A DNA stretch of 64,000 nucleotides from CAXBDP01 sp041689935 (GTDB lineage Bacteria; Bacteroidota; Bacteroidia; Cytophagales; Cyclobacteriaceae). The notes under the pieces were generated by a model. That model was not told where the DNA came from, did not search any database, and saw nothing but the letters and a program-made list of their open reading frames with translations. The position numbers were made by a program, and so were the translations under genes. Below are positions 9,726 through 18,788 of this stretch, one piece after another (the stretch's first letter is position 1; each line of letters opens with the position of its first letter). The DNA is taken from contig JBDNFI010000090.1 in NCBI GenBank assembly GCA_041689935.1, positions 1 through 64,000 on the forward strand, in the 5' to 3' direction.

Positions 9726-10073
9726 CACAATAAAAGATTAATGTTTTCGGGCGGCCTTCCAATTACCGCCTTAGTGCCTTTAATTACGATGAGTCTTTCA
9801 ATCAAAATTGGATCATCAACCATCGCTTGAATATATTGCTTTTCGCTTAACTCCCTCCCGATTTATTTTTCTTCAAAAATTGCTTCATTCTTTCTTATCA
9901 ACTTTTCGGCTGAAATGCCTAGTTGTTTTAGAAGACTCGCAATTCATCAAAATTGGGTGGGTTTTTCACATATTCAATGATACTTGATTCGAAGCCTTTT
10001 TCTCTTGACAAAGCAAGGGTTTGCAGACTTTTCCCATATCTTACGTAATGATAGATGGTAATATTGTTCGAAA
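9725..10073 (-). pseudogene. arsC: decayed arsC-family (arsenate reductase/Spx-like) gene
   Basis: Reading the minus strand just after hslV gives ITIYHYVRYGKSLQTLALSR, then EYVKNPPNFDELRVF, then in another frame LLKQLGISAEKLIRKNEAIF, a stop, and GRELSEKQYIQAMVDDPILI followed by KAVIGRPPENI. This is the ArsC-family fold end to end. Three kinds of damage are visible: the catalytic NPRCSKS is YVRYGKS (Cys lost), one base is missing after FDELR (near 9942), and a TAA follows EAIFEEK. No good start codon remains. I am confident it is a broken ArsC-family gene; the original substrate is unknown. Confidence 0.8.
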
Positions 10074-10082
10074 TCTGAATAG

Positions 10083-10619
10083 TTAATCTAGCGTTTCAAT
10101 GACCAAATTATGATTGGTATAAATACATATATCAGCAGCAATATTCAGGCTCTCTTCTACCATTTCCTTGGCAGTTAAATTTGTTGCATGTTTTTTCAAT
10201 GCCGTGGCAGCTGACTGAGCATACATACTTCCTGACCCAATAGCGGCAATGGCATTATCCGGCTCAAGCACATCTCCTGTGCCGGAAATCACGAGTATCT
10301 CATCCACATTTGCTACAATGATCATGGCTTCTAATCTGCGGAGAAAACGATCCATTCTCCAATCTTTGGCAAGCTCAATAGCGGCTCTTTTCATATTTCC
10401 ACCGTGTGCATTTAACTTCTCATCAAATCGCTCCAAGAGAGTAAATGCATCTGCAGTGCTACCTGCAAAGCCTGCTAATATTTTACCTCCAGCCAATTTT
10501 CTAATTTTTCGCACGTTGCTCTTAGCCACAGTATTTCCCATTGTCGCTTGTCCATCTGCGCCGATGGCTACTTTGCCGTTATGCCTCACTGCTACTACAG
10601 TTGTTGATCTTATTTTCAT
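10083..10619 (-). CDS. hslV: ATP-dependent protease subunit HslV
   Basis: Proteasome-like threonine peptidase subunit of the HslUV (ClpYQ) protease. I chose the ATG at 10619, giving 178 residues, because it yields MKIRSTTVVAVRHNGKVAIG, where the Thr-Thr is exposed after removal of a short propeptide. An upstream in-frame ATG at 10679 would add 20 residues and cover the E2 terminator. Also visible are GADGQATMGNTV, GFAGSTADAFTLLERF and AIGSGSMYAQSAATAL. The partner ATPase gene hslU is not in the window, unlike the usual hslVU operon. Confidence 0.92.
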   Translation of the reverse strand: MKIRSTTVVAVRHNGKVAIGADGQATMGNTVAKSNVRKIRKLAGGKILAGFAGSTADAFTLLERFDEKLNAHGGNMKRAAIELAKDWRMDRFLRRLEAMIIVANVDEILVISGTGDVLEPDNAIAAIGSGSMYAQSAATALKKHATNLTAKEMVEESLNIAADICIYTNHNLVIETLD

Positions 10620-10668
10620 ATTAATAGAATTAATCTGTTTTGTCCTTCCTATTTCCATTAAAGACAAA

Positions 10669-10691
10669 AGTCCCGCCAATGTAACGGGACT
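10669..10691 (-). terminator. intrinsic terminator after the E2 gene
   Basis: AGTCCCG (10669-10675) pairs with CGGGACT (10685-10691); on the minus strand the stem is followed by TTTTGTC. It lies 24 bases past the end of the E2 gene and before the chosen hslV start, supporting separate transcription. Confidence 0.7.
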
Positions 10692-10714
10692 CTATGCTTT
10701 TTTATTGAATGAAA

Positions 10715-12385
10715 TCAAATCAAAATTCTTACTGGGTCTTCCAAAAGATACTTGAAGGTTTGTAAAAAGGCTGAACCAACCGCACCATCCACAGCACGAT
10801 GGTCGCAGGATAATGTTACTTTCATTACATTGCCGATAGTCAATTCGTCATTGCGTACTACTGGCATCTTTTTGATAGCACCTACAGCCATAATACACGC
10901 ATCAGGAGGATTAATTATTGCCGTAAAATCCTCAATACCAAACATTCCAAGGTTTGAAATAGTGAATGTATTCCCTTCCCAATCGGAAGGTTGAAGTTGC
11001 TTGTTTTTGGCTTTTCCTCCCAATACTTTTACTTCAGAAGCAATTGTAGATAAGGATTTTTGATCTGCAAAACGTACTACAGGTACTAGTAATCCTTCTT
11101 CTACAGCTACTGCCACACCTATATGGATATGCTGATTGAAACGGATTTTGTCTCCTCTCCAGCTTGCATTTACTTTTGGATGCTGACGTAACGCTGCTGC
11201 TGCTGCTTTGATTACTATATCATTAAATGACACCTTGACAGGCGAAAGCTCATTAATGCTTTGTCTAGCTGCAATGGCCTTGTCCATATCTATCTCCATA
11301 GTGAGATAAAAGTGCGGGGCTGTATATTTACTTTCAGCCAAACGCTTCGCTATGACTTTGCGCATTTGAGAAACGTCCACTTCCTCAAATTTCTCTTCAC
11401 CGGCGGCAATTGGACTAGCTATCCAAGTTGCGGCACTTTCATCCTTTTGTCTTACTTGCTTTGCTTCACCTACTTTAGGAGCTACCTGTGGTGTGAATTC
11501 TTCAATATCTTTCTTGACAATTCGGCCATTCTCGCCGCTTCCTTTTATTTTACTTAGATTATAGCCTTTTTCTTCGGCCATTTTTCTAGCAAGCGGACTT
11601 ACAAATAGTCTCTCGGCATCACTTCCTCCTACCTCTTCTGACTTATTTTCAGCAATTACTTCTGCTTTTGGCGTGGTAGATGTTGGTTCTATTTTTTCTT
11701 CTTTCTCGCTCTCATCGCTTTTTTTATTCCGATGAGCTTTGAGCAAGGTCTCAATATCTGCTCCTTTTTCTCCTACTATCGCTATTACAGCATTTACAGG
11801 CACTGAGCCGCCTTCTTCTACTCCGATATACAATAACTCTCCGTCTTCAAAAGCTTCCAATTCCATAGTAGCCTTATCCGTTTCAACTTCTGCAAGTATA
11901 TCACCCGAGCTTATTTTATCTCCCTTCTTTTTGAGCCAATTAGCTATGGTACCTTCTAGCATGGTATCACTCATCTTGGGCATAGTAATAATGTTAGCTT
12001 TAATAGATGACACATCAATCTCTTCTTCACTCTTACTTTCCTTTTTCGCAGTATCGGTATCAGAACTTACTGCTTTTTCTTCTTCAGTCGATTTTTTTGC
12101 TGAACTGCCGCTTGCTAAGTCCTTCAACAAAGCATCAATATTCTCGCCCTTCTTCCCAATGATTGCTATGACACCATCCACAGGCACAGAATCGCCATCC
12201 TTTATCCCAATATATAAGAGGATGCCATCTTCGAAAGCTTCTAATTCCATCGTTGCCTTATCCGTTTCTACCTCAGCCAGAATATCACCAGCACTCACTT
12301 TATCTCCTTCTTTTTTCAACCATGCCGCTATGACACCTTCTTCCATGGTATCACTCATTTTGGGCATGCGTATAACTTCAGCCAT
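10715..12385 (-). CDS. pdhC: pyruvate dehydrogenase complex E2 (dihydrolipoamide acetyltransferase), two lipoyl domains
   Basis: Core acetyltransferase of pyruvate dehydrogenase, about 556 residues from the ATG at 12385 (MAEVIRMPKMSDTMEEG); an upstream in-frame ATG would add a non-conserved tail. Order: lipoyl domain 1 (about 1-80), charged Ser/Lys/Glu linker, lipoyl domain 2 (about 130-210), linker, peripheral subunit-binding domain (SPLARKMAEEKGYNLSKIKG), then the catalytic domain. Each lipoyl domain has the ETDKAT site whose lysine carries lipoate. The catalytic HRAVDG motif is present near the C-terminus. E1 and E3 genes are not adjacent. The lipoyl duplication gives a DNA-level repeat inside the gene. 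Confidence 0.93.
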   Translation of the reverse strand: MAEVIRMPKMSDTMEEGVIAAWLKKEGDKVSAGDILAEVETDKATMELEAFEDGILLYIGIKDGDSVPVDGVIAIIGKKGENIDALLKDLASGSSAKKSTEEEKAVSSDTDTAKKESKSEEEIDVSSIKANIITMPKMSDTMLEGTIANWLKKKGDKISSGDILAEVETDKATMELEAFEDGELLYIGVEEGGSVPVNAVIAIVGEKGADIETLLKAHRNKKSDESEKEEKIEPTSTTPKAEVIAENKSEEVGGSDAERLFVSPLARKMAEEKGYNLSKIKGSGENGRIVKKDIEEFTPQVAPKVGEAKQVRQKDESAATWIASPIAAGEEKFEEVDVSQMRKVIAKRLAESKYTAPHFYLTMEIDMDKAIAARQSINELSPVKVSFNDIVIKAAAAALRQHPKVNASWRGDKIRFNQHIHIGVAVAVEEGLLVPVVRFADQKSLSTIASEVKVLGGKAKNKQLQPSDWEGNTFTISNLGMFGIEDFTAIINPPDACIMAVGAIKKMPVVRNDELTIGNVMKVTLSCDHRAVDGAVGSAFLQTFKYLLEDPVRILI

Positions 12386-12474
12386 ATTGTTAGTTTTTCG
12401 TATTTCAATATAAAGTTTCAAAAATAGCTTATAAATGGCCTTATTCAAAAAGCAAATTGTAAATTGAGATGGTT

Positions 12475-12482
12475 TAAATTTG
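12475..12482 (+). promoter_or_regulatory. candidate -7 box for the YheT-like hydrolase gene
   Basis: TAAATTTG matches the TAnnTTTG -7 consensus, 29 bases before the ATG at 12512. A TTG occurs at 12457-12459 but the spacing is short for a -33 element. Confidence 0.35.
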
Positions 12483-12511
12483 ATAAATGATAAGTATTTA
12501 ACCGGGAAGTA

Positions 12512-13480
12512 ATGAAATTGACAGATTTTGAAAGCTATAAAAGGCCTTTATGGATGCCTAGTAGGCATATAGAGACGGTTGTGCCAGCTTTATGGCGCAA
12601 GATTGGCGGACTAAGATACGAGCGTGAAAGAATGGAATTGGAAGATGGAGATTTCATTGATATAGACTGGAAGCGAGAGAAAAAACATACCCGCTTAGTT
12701 ATTATTTGCCATGGAATGGAAGGCAGCACCGACCGAGCCTATATGATGGGGATGGCTAAAGCTCTTGCTCCTACTATAGACGTACTCACATGGAACTTCC
12801 GAGGTTGCAGTGGCGAAACAAATAGATTGCCTAGATTTTATCATAGTGGCGAAACCAGTGATCTTCAACGAGTGATAGATTTTGCGAGGAGTTCAAAAAT
12901 ATACAATTCAATTTCATTGGTAGGATTTAGTTTGGGTGGCAATTTAATTCTGAAATATCTTGGTGAACAAGGCTTCAAAGCCATTGGAATTTTTGAAAAA
13001 GCTATAGCTATTTCTGTACCTCTACACCTAAAATCTTGCTGCGAAGTAATATCAAAGCCGCAACATAAAATGTATTCCCAAAGATTTCTGGCTCCACTCA
13101 AAGAAAAGGTGAGAACAAAAGCTGAATTAATGCCCGATTTGATAGATTCTGAGAAACTAAATTACGTCAACGATCTGATATCCTTTGATGATTATATCAC
13201 AGCTCCGTTGCACGGATTCAAAGATGCCAATGATTACTACGCCCAGTGCAGTTCCTTGTTCTTTTTAAGTGATATCAAAATACCTACCTTGGTAGTTAAT
13301 GCCAAAAATGACCCTTTCTTTTCTGAACTGGCATTCCCAACAGCTGCCGAAATTGATAACCAAAATGTTCATTTACTATATCCAAGCAAAGGAGGTCACG
13401 TAGGTTTTTCTTCCTCCAAACTAAATGAGACAAATTGGACAGAAAAGCTTGCTCAGTATTACCTTAATCTATCAGGTTAG
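12512..13480 (+). CDS. YheT-family alpha/beta hydrolase
   Basis: 322-residue cytoplasmic alpha/beta hydrolase of the YheT/ABHD family. Visible are the oxyanion-side motif HGMEGSTDRAYMMGMA, the nucleophile elbow GFSLGGNLILKYLGE (catalytic Ser), NAKNDPFF with the acid-side Asp, and GGHVGF with the final His. The N-terminal PLWMPSRHIETVVPALWR is typical of this subfamily. The physiological ester substrate is not known for bacterial members. The end overlaps the convergent glycosyltransferase gene by four bases. Confidence 0.85.
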   Translation: MKLTDFESYKRPLWMPSRHIETVVPALWRKIGGLRYERERMELEDGDFIDIDWKREKKHTRLVIICHGMEGSTDRAYMMGMAKALAPTIDVLTWNFRGCSGETNRLPRFYHSGETSDLQRVIDFARSSKIYNSISLVGFSLGGNLILKYLGEQGFKAIGIFEKAIAISVPLHLKSCCEVISKPQHKMYSQRFLAPLKEKVRTKAELMPDLIDSEKLNYVNDLISFDDYITAPLHGFKDANDYYAQCSSLFFLSDIKIPTLVVNAKNDPFFSELAFPTAAEIDNQNVHLLYPSKGGHVGFSSSKLNETNWTEKLAQYYLNLSG

Positions 13481-14397
13481 GCTTTTCTAATTCCGAGCAA
13501 GCCTAGCAACACCCAATATCGAAATCGAAGGAGCATAACGGCTTTGGCAGCTTGCATTTGCAGAAGATACCAAATGCCAAGCACCACGCTTCCAGCCCAT
13601 TTTAACAGCTCAGAAACCCCCTTATTGAGCACTGAACTAAATTGGTTGCCGACCCGAACTCGCTCCGATTGGCCAACTGCAATGGCTTGCCTTTTGATAT
13701 ACGCCACCTCTCCTCTATCGGCGGGCATAATGTGGAGGAGAGAAACATTTGGCATATACCAAATCTCCTCTCCAATATCTTTAATCCTTTGAAAAACATC
13801 CTTTTCATCGGCTCCCATTAGGCCATTTCCCTTCCTTCCCAAATCCGTATTGAATTGGCCAATCTGCTTGAAAATAGCTGCTCGAAAAGTCATATTGGCA
13901 CCAAATGGATATTTTCTGCCCGCGAATCGCTTTGGTAAATTTCCTAAATCAACACAAGCATAAAGCGGCTCTAAAAATGAACTCAACCAGATGGGACGGC
14001 CTGCTTCAAACTTGGGTACTATTTTTCCTCCCGCTGCTTTTACCTTAGGTCTCTGATCAAAAAATATGTCAATATTCTTTAGAAAATCAGCTTGCAATAC
14101 TACATCATCATCAATGAAAGAAATGATTTCTCCGTTAGATTCATTAATTCCTCTATTCCTAGCAAATGAGTGCCCTTGATTAAGCTCTGTAAATATTTTT
14201 AGCGGAAATTCAGGATGTCTGTTTTGGAAGCTTTGACAGATTTCTAGCGTATTATCTGGACTATTATTTTCTACAAAAATTACTTCATAATCTTCATATT
14301 GCTGTGATAGAATACTTTGTAGCGCAGGCTTTATAAACCGCGCACGATTGTAAGAGCAAATAATGAGAGAAATTTTGGGTATAATTTTAATTGCCAT
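13477..14397 (-). CDS. family 2 glycosyltransferase
   Basis: 306-residue GT2 protein. SLIICSYNRARFI opens the nucleotide-sugar fold, FVENNSPDNT follows, and FIDDDVVL is the metal/UDP-binding acidic motif. The centre has GANMTFRAAIF and GADEKDVFQRI, where an acidic residue would be the base. Near the C-terminus is one hydrophobic segment (AGSVVLGIWYLL), suggesting membrane association. It lies 18 bases downstream of the third PD40/OmpA gene on the same strand and is probably co-transcribed with it. Donor and acceptor sugars cannot be read from sequence. Confidence 0.85.
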   Translation of the reverse strand: MAIKIIPKISLIICSYNRARFIKPALQSILSQQYEDYEVIFVENNSPDNTLEICQSFQNRHPEFPLKIFTELNQGHSFARNRGINESNGEIISFIDDDVVLQADFLKNIDIFFDQRPKVKAAGGKIVPKFEAGRPIWLSSFLEPLYACVDLGNLPKRFAGRKYPFGANMTFRAAIFKQIGQFNTDLGRKGNGLMGADEKDVFQRIKDIGEEIWYMPNVSLLHIMPADRGEVAYIKRQAIAVGQSERVRVGNQFSSVLNKGVSELLKWAGSVVLGIWYLLQMQAAKAVMLLRFRYWVLLGLLGIRKA

Positions 14398-14415
14398 ATA
14401 ATGTTAATACACCTT

Positions 14416-16893
14416 TCATTCTGTTATCTTCACTACAGTCACCTCCACTCGCCGGTTGAGTTTACGTGTTTCTGGACTTTGGTTACTCGCTATCGGATTT
14501 GCACTTCCTAGCCCTTTGGCTTCAATTCTAAAGCTCTCTATGCCTTTGGCTTGTAAGTACGTTTTTACCGCAGTAGCCCGCTCAGCGCTCAGCTCCATAT
14601 TTTCCCGAGCTAGGCCTTGATTATCAGTGTACCCTGTAAGCAGTATTTCTAGCCCGACAGTATTCAAAAGCATATCCGCAAGGCGATCCAACTCCTCAAT
14701 TACGGTAGAATCGGTAAAACTAATCGTGGATTGCTCAAACTCCAGTGTAGAAAGAATAAACTCTGATCCTAATTCGATTTTTTCCAAACTTGCTTCCAGA
14801 TGATTTCCAATTTCCCACTCCGCAGCTTGCACCGTCATTGGAAAATACCCAGCCGAAATCACTTTAAATTTATTCGGCTTATTTGGGTCTGAAAGTGCAA
14901 AGGATGCAATTCCACTATTGATATCAATTTTGGGAGCTTCTTTCCAATTTTCTGTTTGGCTTATTTTAAGGCTTGCCACCGCTACGCCATTTTCATCTGA
15001 GACACTAATGGTATAGGGATTCTTCGACAGAAGAATGCTAACATACTGATTAATAACCTTCCCTTGCAAATTAGGCTCAAAAATACTTGTAATAAAATCC
15101 TGATTTTGTAAAAATGAATTTCCTGATATTCCTTTTTGGAGATAGAAAATTTGATCACTCAATAAATCATTTTGGATGACAACATCTTGGCTAGTGTAGC
15201 CAGGAGCTTCTAAAAACAAGCGGGAGGATAGTAAGCCTGAACCAGCTACAATGATTACTCCATCCATTTCAGTTTTGCCACTTTCCTTGACTTCATTTTT
15301 CACCAACCAACGCCAAGAAACTTCCATTTCCTCATTGGTCTCTTCATCTTGTATTGTCCATCTAAGCTTTGGTGTCATCAAAGTATTGATAATAGAAACT
15401 TTCTCAGGATTTGATCCTTTGTCTGTTGGTAATTCTACTAGTTTGGAGGAATTCACTATCATACGAAAACTCCCCACCTCGCTGAGATAAAATTCAGGAA
15501 ACAGTTGATTGGCATTCAATGCTATAGCCATTGGTTTCATTCCATCGGCTGTAATCCAACCATTTCGGATTTGCTTATCCGTAATTAACAACTCGAAATT
15601 TCCCTCGGCATCAGTGGCAATCATTTCATTATTCGCAAATTGGATTATTGCTTGAAGAGCCTGATTATTATTTGAACTTACTATGCGTCCAGTTACTTTT
15701 TTGACTGAATTTTCTATTGAAACCGCTGAAAGGTTGTGATTGGACAAATTTGGTATGCTTATCCCTTCATCCTTATTTAATGTTTTTGAATTAGTCAGTC
15801 TTTTGCCTCTAAATTCCTCCCGCTTATTTTCATTTTCGGTTTTTTCAGTTTTCATCATATCAACAAACACAATGTTTGTTTTGGCTTTTTCTATTTCTGA
15901 TTTCACATCTTCTTTAATCTCTACTCCCGAGATTTTTTCTTCTTGCAAAGGCCTTATTATACTTGGCTCTTTCGTATTTGTTGCGACTACTTGCAAGGGC
16001 GAATCTGTAATGTTCATTTTAAATATATCGCCCATCCCTCTGCTATTTTGAGTGGAGCTAACATACGCAACAGGTTGCTGGTCAATTTGATAAAACGAAA
16101 GCTCAATTCCAACTGTATTCACACCAGGGCCAAGATTCATTGGTCTTGTCCAATTGAGCCATGTGTCGTCTAGTCGCTCACTCGCAAAAATATCTCGACC
16201 GCCGTAGCCGCCATGTCCATTACTTGCAAAATATAGCGTGAGCCCATCATCCGATAGATGTGGAGTCATTTCTTGAAAATTCGTATTTATCACCTCACCC
16301 AAGTTTATGGGCTGACTGTACAGACTATCATTTTCTCGAAAACTCACATAAAGGTCTTCGTAACCTGCAGAGCCGTATGACTCCATAGACAGGATTAAGA
16401 CCTCACTGTCTTCAGAAATAGTAGCACTCAAATGGCCAGACCTATTATAGAATGATTGAATTTTTAATGGAGCAGGTTTGCTCCATTCGCCTTCTTGCAA
16501 ATTGCTTATAGCAACTGTCGATGCATTAGATTCATTTTGATTCGACAGCAATGCTTTTCGATTTGAATCAAAAAACTTAAATAAAATATTATACCCCTTA
16601 TCATTCCATAAGTCTCCTGCATTTTCAGGGTTCGACCATTCTCCATTTTGCTTTAATTCACTTATCCAAATATCGCCTGGGTCTAATTCGCCACCGATAT
16701 TTTTGGGATGAAAGCGAATGGTATAAAATATTAACCGCCCATCGGGACTAATAACGGGATACAGCTCATCAAAAGGACTATTTACTTTATAGGATAGTGG
16801 TTCTTGATAAATATATTTACCGCCCTGGCTGAAGGCTTGAAATGGACAGACTAGGCAAAAACATATTGCTAAAAACACTGCATTTAACGGCAT
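14416..16893 (-). CDS. PD40 propeller / OmpA-domain outer-membrane protein (paralogue 3)
   Basis: About 825 residues from the ATG at 16893, which gives the signal peptide MPLNAVFLAICFCLVCPFQA; an ATG 14 codons earlier is less likely. Unlike the two paralogues at the window start it has no N-terminal beta-sandwich: the PD40 propeller begins almost at once (SPDGRLIFYT, SDDGLTLYFASNG). A long middle section holds a charged linker and carboxypeptidase-regulatory-like domains, then a C-terminal OmpA domain (LTGYTDNQG, NRRVEVT). It presumably anchors an envelope complex to peptidoglycan. A GT2 gene follows closely. Confidence 0.87.
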   Translation of the reverse strand: MPLNAVFLAICFCLVCPFQAFSQGGKYIYQEPLSYKVNSPFDELYPVISPDGRLIFYTIRFHPKNIGGELDPGDIWISELKQNGEWSNPENAGDLWNDKGYNILFKFFDSNRKALLSNQNESNASTVAISNLQEGEWSKPAPLKIQSFYNRSGHLSATISEDSEVLILSMESYGSAGYEDLYVSFRENDSLYSQPINLGEVINTNFQEMTPHLSDDGLTLYFASNGHGGYGGRDIFASERLDDTWLNWTRPMNLGPGVNTVGIELSFYQIDQQPVAYVSSTQNSRGMGDIFKMNITDSPLQVVATNTKEPSIIRPLQEEKISGVEIKEDVKSEIEKAKTNIVFVDMMKTEKTENENKREEFRGKRLTNSKTLNKDEGISIPNLSNHNLSAVSIENSVKKVTGRIVSSNNNQALQAIIQFANNEMIATDAEGNFELLITDKQIRNGWITADGMKPMAIALNANQLFPEFYLSEVGSFRMIVNSSKLVELPTDKGSNPEKVSIINTLMTPKLRWTIQDEETNEEMEVSWRWLVKNEVKESGKTEMDGVIIVAGSGLLSSRLFLEAPGYTSQDVVIQNDLLSDQIFYLQKGISGNSFLQNQDFITSIFEPNLQGKVINQYVSILLSKNPYTISVSDENGVAVASLKISQTENWKEAPKIDINSGIASFALSDPNKPNKFKVISAGYFPMTVQAAEWEIGNHLEASLEKIELGSEFILSTLEFEQSTISFTDSTVIEELDRLADMLLNTVGLEILLTGYTDNQGLARENMELSAERATAVKTYLQAKGIESFRIEAKGLGSANPIASNQSPETRKLNRRVEVTVVKITE

Positions 16894-17025
16894 GTTCTTA
16901 TAACGACCAAGTATATCAATTATGATTTGGTGCAAATTATGAATTTAACGTTTTCCTACATCCCAATATAGGTTCAATGGAATCCAACATTTGGGTATTT
17001 TAAAGATACGAAGAGTTAAAAGAAA

Positions 17026-17051
17026 AAAATCCTGCACGGAGGTAGGATTTT
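17026..17051 (-). terminator. intrinsic terminator after the deoxyhypusine-synthase-like gene
   Basis: AAAATCCT (17026-17033) pairs with AGGATTTT (17044-17051). Read on the minus strand the stem runs into a tract of seven T residues, 20 bases after the end of the gene. Confidence 0.65.
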
Positions 17052-17070
17052 AAATATTTGACATCGTTCA

Positions 17071-18042
17071 TTATAAATCTAAAATAATAGCAAAAACCAA
17101 AGGAGCTACAATCGTTGCGTCAGACTCGATGATGTATTTTGGCGTATCAATGCCAAGCTTACCCCAAGTGATTTTCTCGTTTGGCACTGCTCCAGAATAG
17201 GAACCATAACTTGTGGTAGAATCGCTTATCTGACAGAAATAGCCCCATAAAGGAACGCTAACTCTTTGCAAGTCTTGATGGAGCATTGGTACTACACAAA
17301 TTGGGAAATCACCTGCAATACCACCACCAATTTGGAAGAACCCTATACTTGCATTTTCTGTGGTTTTTGTATACCAATCTGCTAAAAACATCATATACTG
17401 AATGCCACCCTTCATCGTGTGTACATTTTTGATATCCCCTGAAATCACATGACCTGCATACATATTACCTAATGTAGAATCTTCCCAACCAGGAACAATT
17501 ATCGGTAAGTTTCTCTTTGCAGCTTCGAGCAACCAAGAATCCTTTGGATCTATTTGATAGTATTGCTCCAAATCACCACTCAAGAGAACTTTATAAAAGA
17601 ATTCATGTGGAAAATAAGATTCTCCAGCAGCATCTGCTTTTTCCCATTGTTTCAACACAGCACCTTCTAGTCGACGCATAGCTTCCATCTCGGGTATACA
17701 AGTATCTGTTACCCTATTCATGTGCCGGTTGAGTAAATCTTGCTCTTGCTCTGGAGTAAGATCACGGTAATTGGGAATACGTTCGTAAAAATCATGAGCC
17801 ACCAAATTGAAAACATCCTCTTCCAAATTAGCTCCCGTACATGTGATAATATGCACCTTATCTTGCCGAATCATCTCTGCTAAGGATAAGCCTAGCTCAG
17901 CAGTGGACATTGCTCCTGCTAAGGTTATCATCATTTTATCGCCACCTTCTATATGCTTCTTATAGCCTTCTGCAGCGTCAATTAGCGCAGCAGCATTAAA
18001 GTGTCTGTAATGATGTTTTAAGAATGTACTAATGGTACCCAT
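17071..18042 (-). CDS. deoxyhypusine synthase-like protein
   Basis: 323-residue member of the deoxyhypusine synthase family, whose eukaryotic and archaeal members transfer the butylamine of spermidine to eIF5A/aIF5A. Visible are the NAD-binding core ITLAGAMSTAELGLSLAEMI, TCTGANLEEDVF, the GGGIAGDFP loop, and PNEKITWGKL, whose lysine corresponds to the catalytic one. Bacteria have no eIF5A, so a role in polyamine chemistry (homospermidine-type) or another protein target is likely but unproven. A histone-deacetylase-family gene, a family that includes acetylpolyamine deacetylases, lies three genes upstream. Confidence 0.85.
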   Translation of the reverse strand: MGTISTFLKHHYRHFNAAALIDAAEGYKKHIEGGDKMMITLAGAMSTAELGLSLAEMIRQDKVHIITCTGANLEEDVFNLVAHDFYERIPNYRDLTPEQEQDLLNRHMNRVTDTCIPEMEAMRRLEGAVLKQWEKADAAGESYFPHEFFYKVLLSGDLEQYYQIDPKDSWLLEAAKRNLPIIVPGWEDSTLGNMYAGHVISGDIKNVHTMKGGIQYMMFLADWYTKTTENASIGFFQIGGGIAGDFPICVVPMLHQDLQRVSVPLWGYFCQISDSTTSYGSYSGAVPNEKITWGKLGIDTPKYIIESDATIVAPLVFAIILDL

Positions 18043-18080
18043 AATTCAATAAAGCTAAAATCGTGAAAAGTTAAAAGTAA

Positions 18081-18105
18081 AAGCCCGACTAAATAAGCCA
18101 GGCTT
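18081..18105 (-). terminator. intrinsic terminator after the OmpH-like gene
   Basis: On the minus strand AAGCCTGGC pairs with GTCGGGCTT (9 bp, two G-U pairs) around a 7-base loop and is followed by TTTTACTTTT. It separates the OmpH-like gene from the downstream deoxyhypusine-synthase-like gene. Confidence 0.55.
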
Positions 18106-18131
18106 CAAAATAATGTATTTTACTAACAAAC

Positions 18132-18734
18132 TTAATTTTTGTTAGTGGTATATCTTTCGTTCAATCCTTTGATTGCTTCGCTAGTGATATCAAGTCCTGC
18201 ATTTGCATATAATACACCACTTCCTTTTGTATAGGTTAGGATAATATTCAAATTTCTGGATTTACCGTACGTTTCCAAGTAATTAGAGATCGTGTCATAA
18301 AGCGCATTGGTCAAATTGGCCTCTTCATTCATCAATTCTTGCGTGAGGTTTTGCTCATATACTTGAAGTGTTTGCTGTTTTTGAACGAGCTCTTCTTCTT
18401 TTGCTCTTCCTTGAGCCAAGGTCATGCCTTGAGAAGTACGTTGGAAGGCCTCTATCTCAGCTTGTAATCCTTGTGCTCTATTTCCGTATTCTGCTTGAGC
18501 TCGGGCTCTTTTATCTTCAAGTATTGCCGTAATTTCGCTGAAATAGTCGTATTTGGCTAGCAGTGTATCAGAGTTTATGTACGCAATATTTAGATCTGAG
18601 GATAAATTTAGTTCGCCAGAATTTTCCATTGAAGAAACAGTGGCATCCACTGAATTTCCAGAAAATTTATCGACATACAGGTAAATTACTGCGATAAGCA
18701 ATACGATGTTTAAGATTAAGGAAAGGTTTTTCAC
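18132..18734 (-). CDS. OmpH/Skp-family periplasmic protein
   Basis: About 200 residues. The GTG at 18734 gives VKNLSLILNIVLLIAVIYLYV, a clean uncleaved signal anchor; a TTG nine codons earlier is the alternative. After the anchor, IAYINSDTLLAKYDYFSEI leads into a long Glu/Gln/Ala-rich coiled coil (about 80-155, with EDKRARAQAEYGNRAQGLQ), then NIILTYTKGSGVLYAN and GLDITSEAIKGLNERY, the C-terminal signature of the Bacteroidota OmpH family. Such proteins hold unfolded outer-membrane proteins in the periplasm. Followed by its own terminator. Confidence 0.85.
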   Translation of the reverse strand: MKNLSLILNIVLLIAVIYLYVDKFSGNSVDATVSSMENSGELNLSSDLNIAYINSDTLLAKYDYFSEITAILEDKRARAQAEYGNRAQGLQAEIEAFQRTSQGMTLAQGRAKEEELVQKQQTLQVYEQNLTQELMNEEANLTNALYDTISNYLETYGKSRNLNIILTYTKGSGVLYANAGLDITSEAIKGLNERYTTNKN

Positions 18735-18788
18735 GTTTTGTTTCGTTTTAAATTTTGGCAAATATACAGAAAGTTAGTTTTCTACCAA

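Noticed and set aside
10249..10755. 168-codon plus-strand open frame across hslV and the E2 terminator
   Set aside because: Antisense shadow of hslV with low-complexity composition and no recognisable start region; it also crosses a terminator hairpin.
11739..12370. Direct DNA repeat of about 200 bases
   Set aside because: Explained by the two lipoyl domains of the E2 protein; not a mobile or regulatory repeat.
11739..12413. Long plus-strand open frame (224 codons) opposite the E2 gene
   Set aside because: It is the complement of the duplicated lipoyl domains; its Ser/Pro/Ile-rich translation repeats itself only because the sense strand does.
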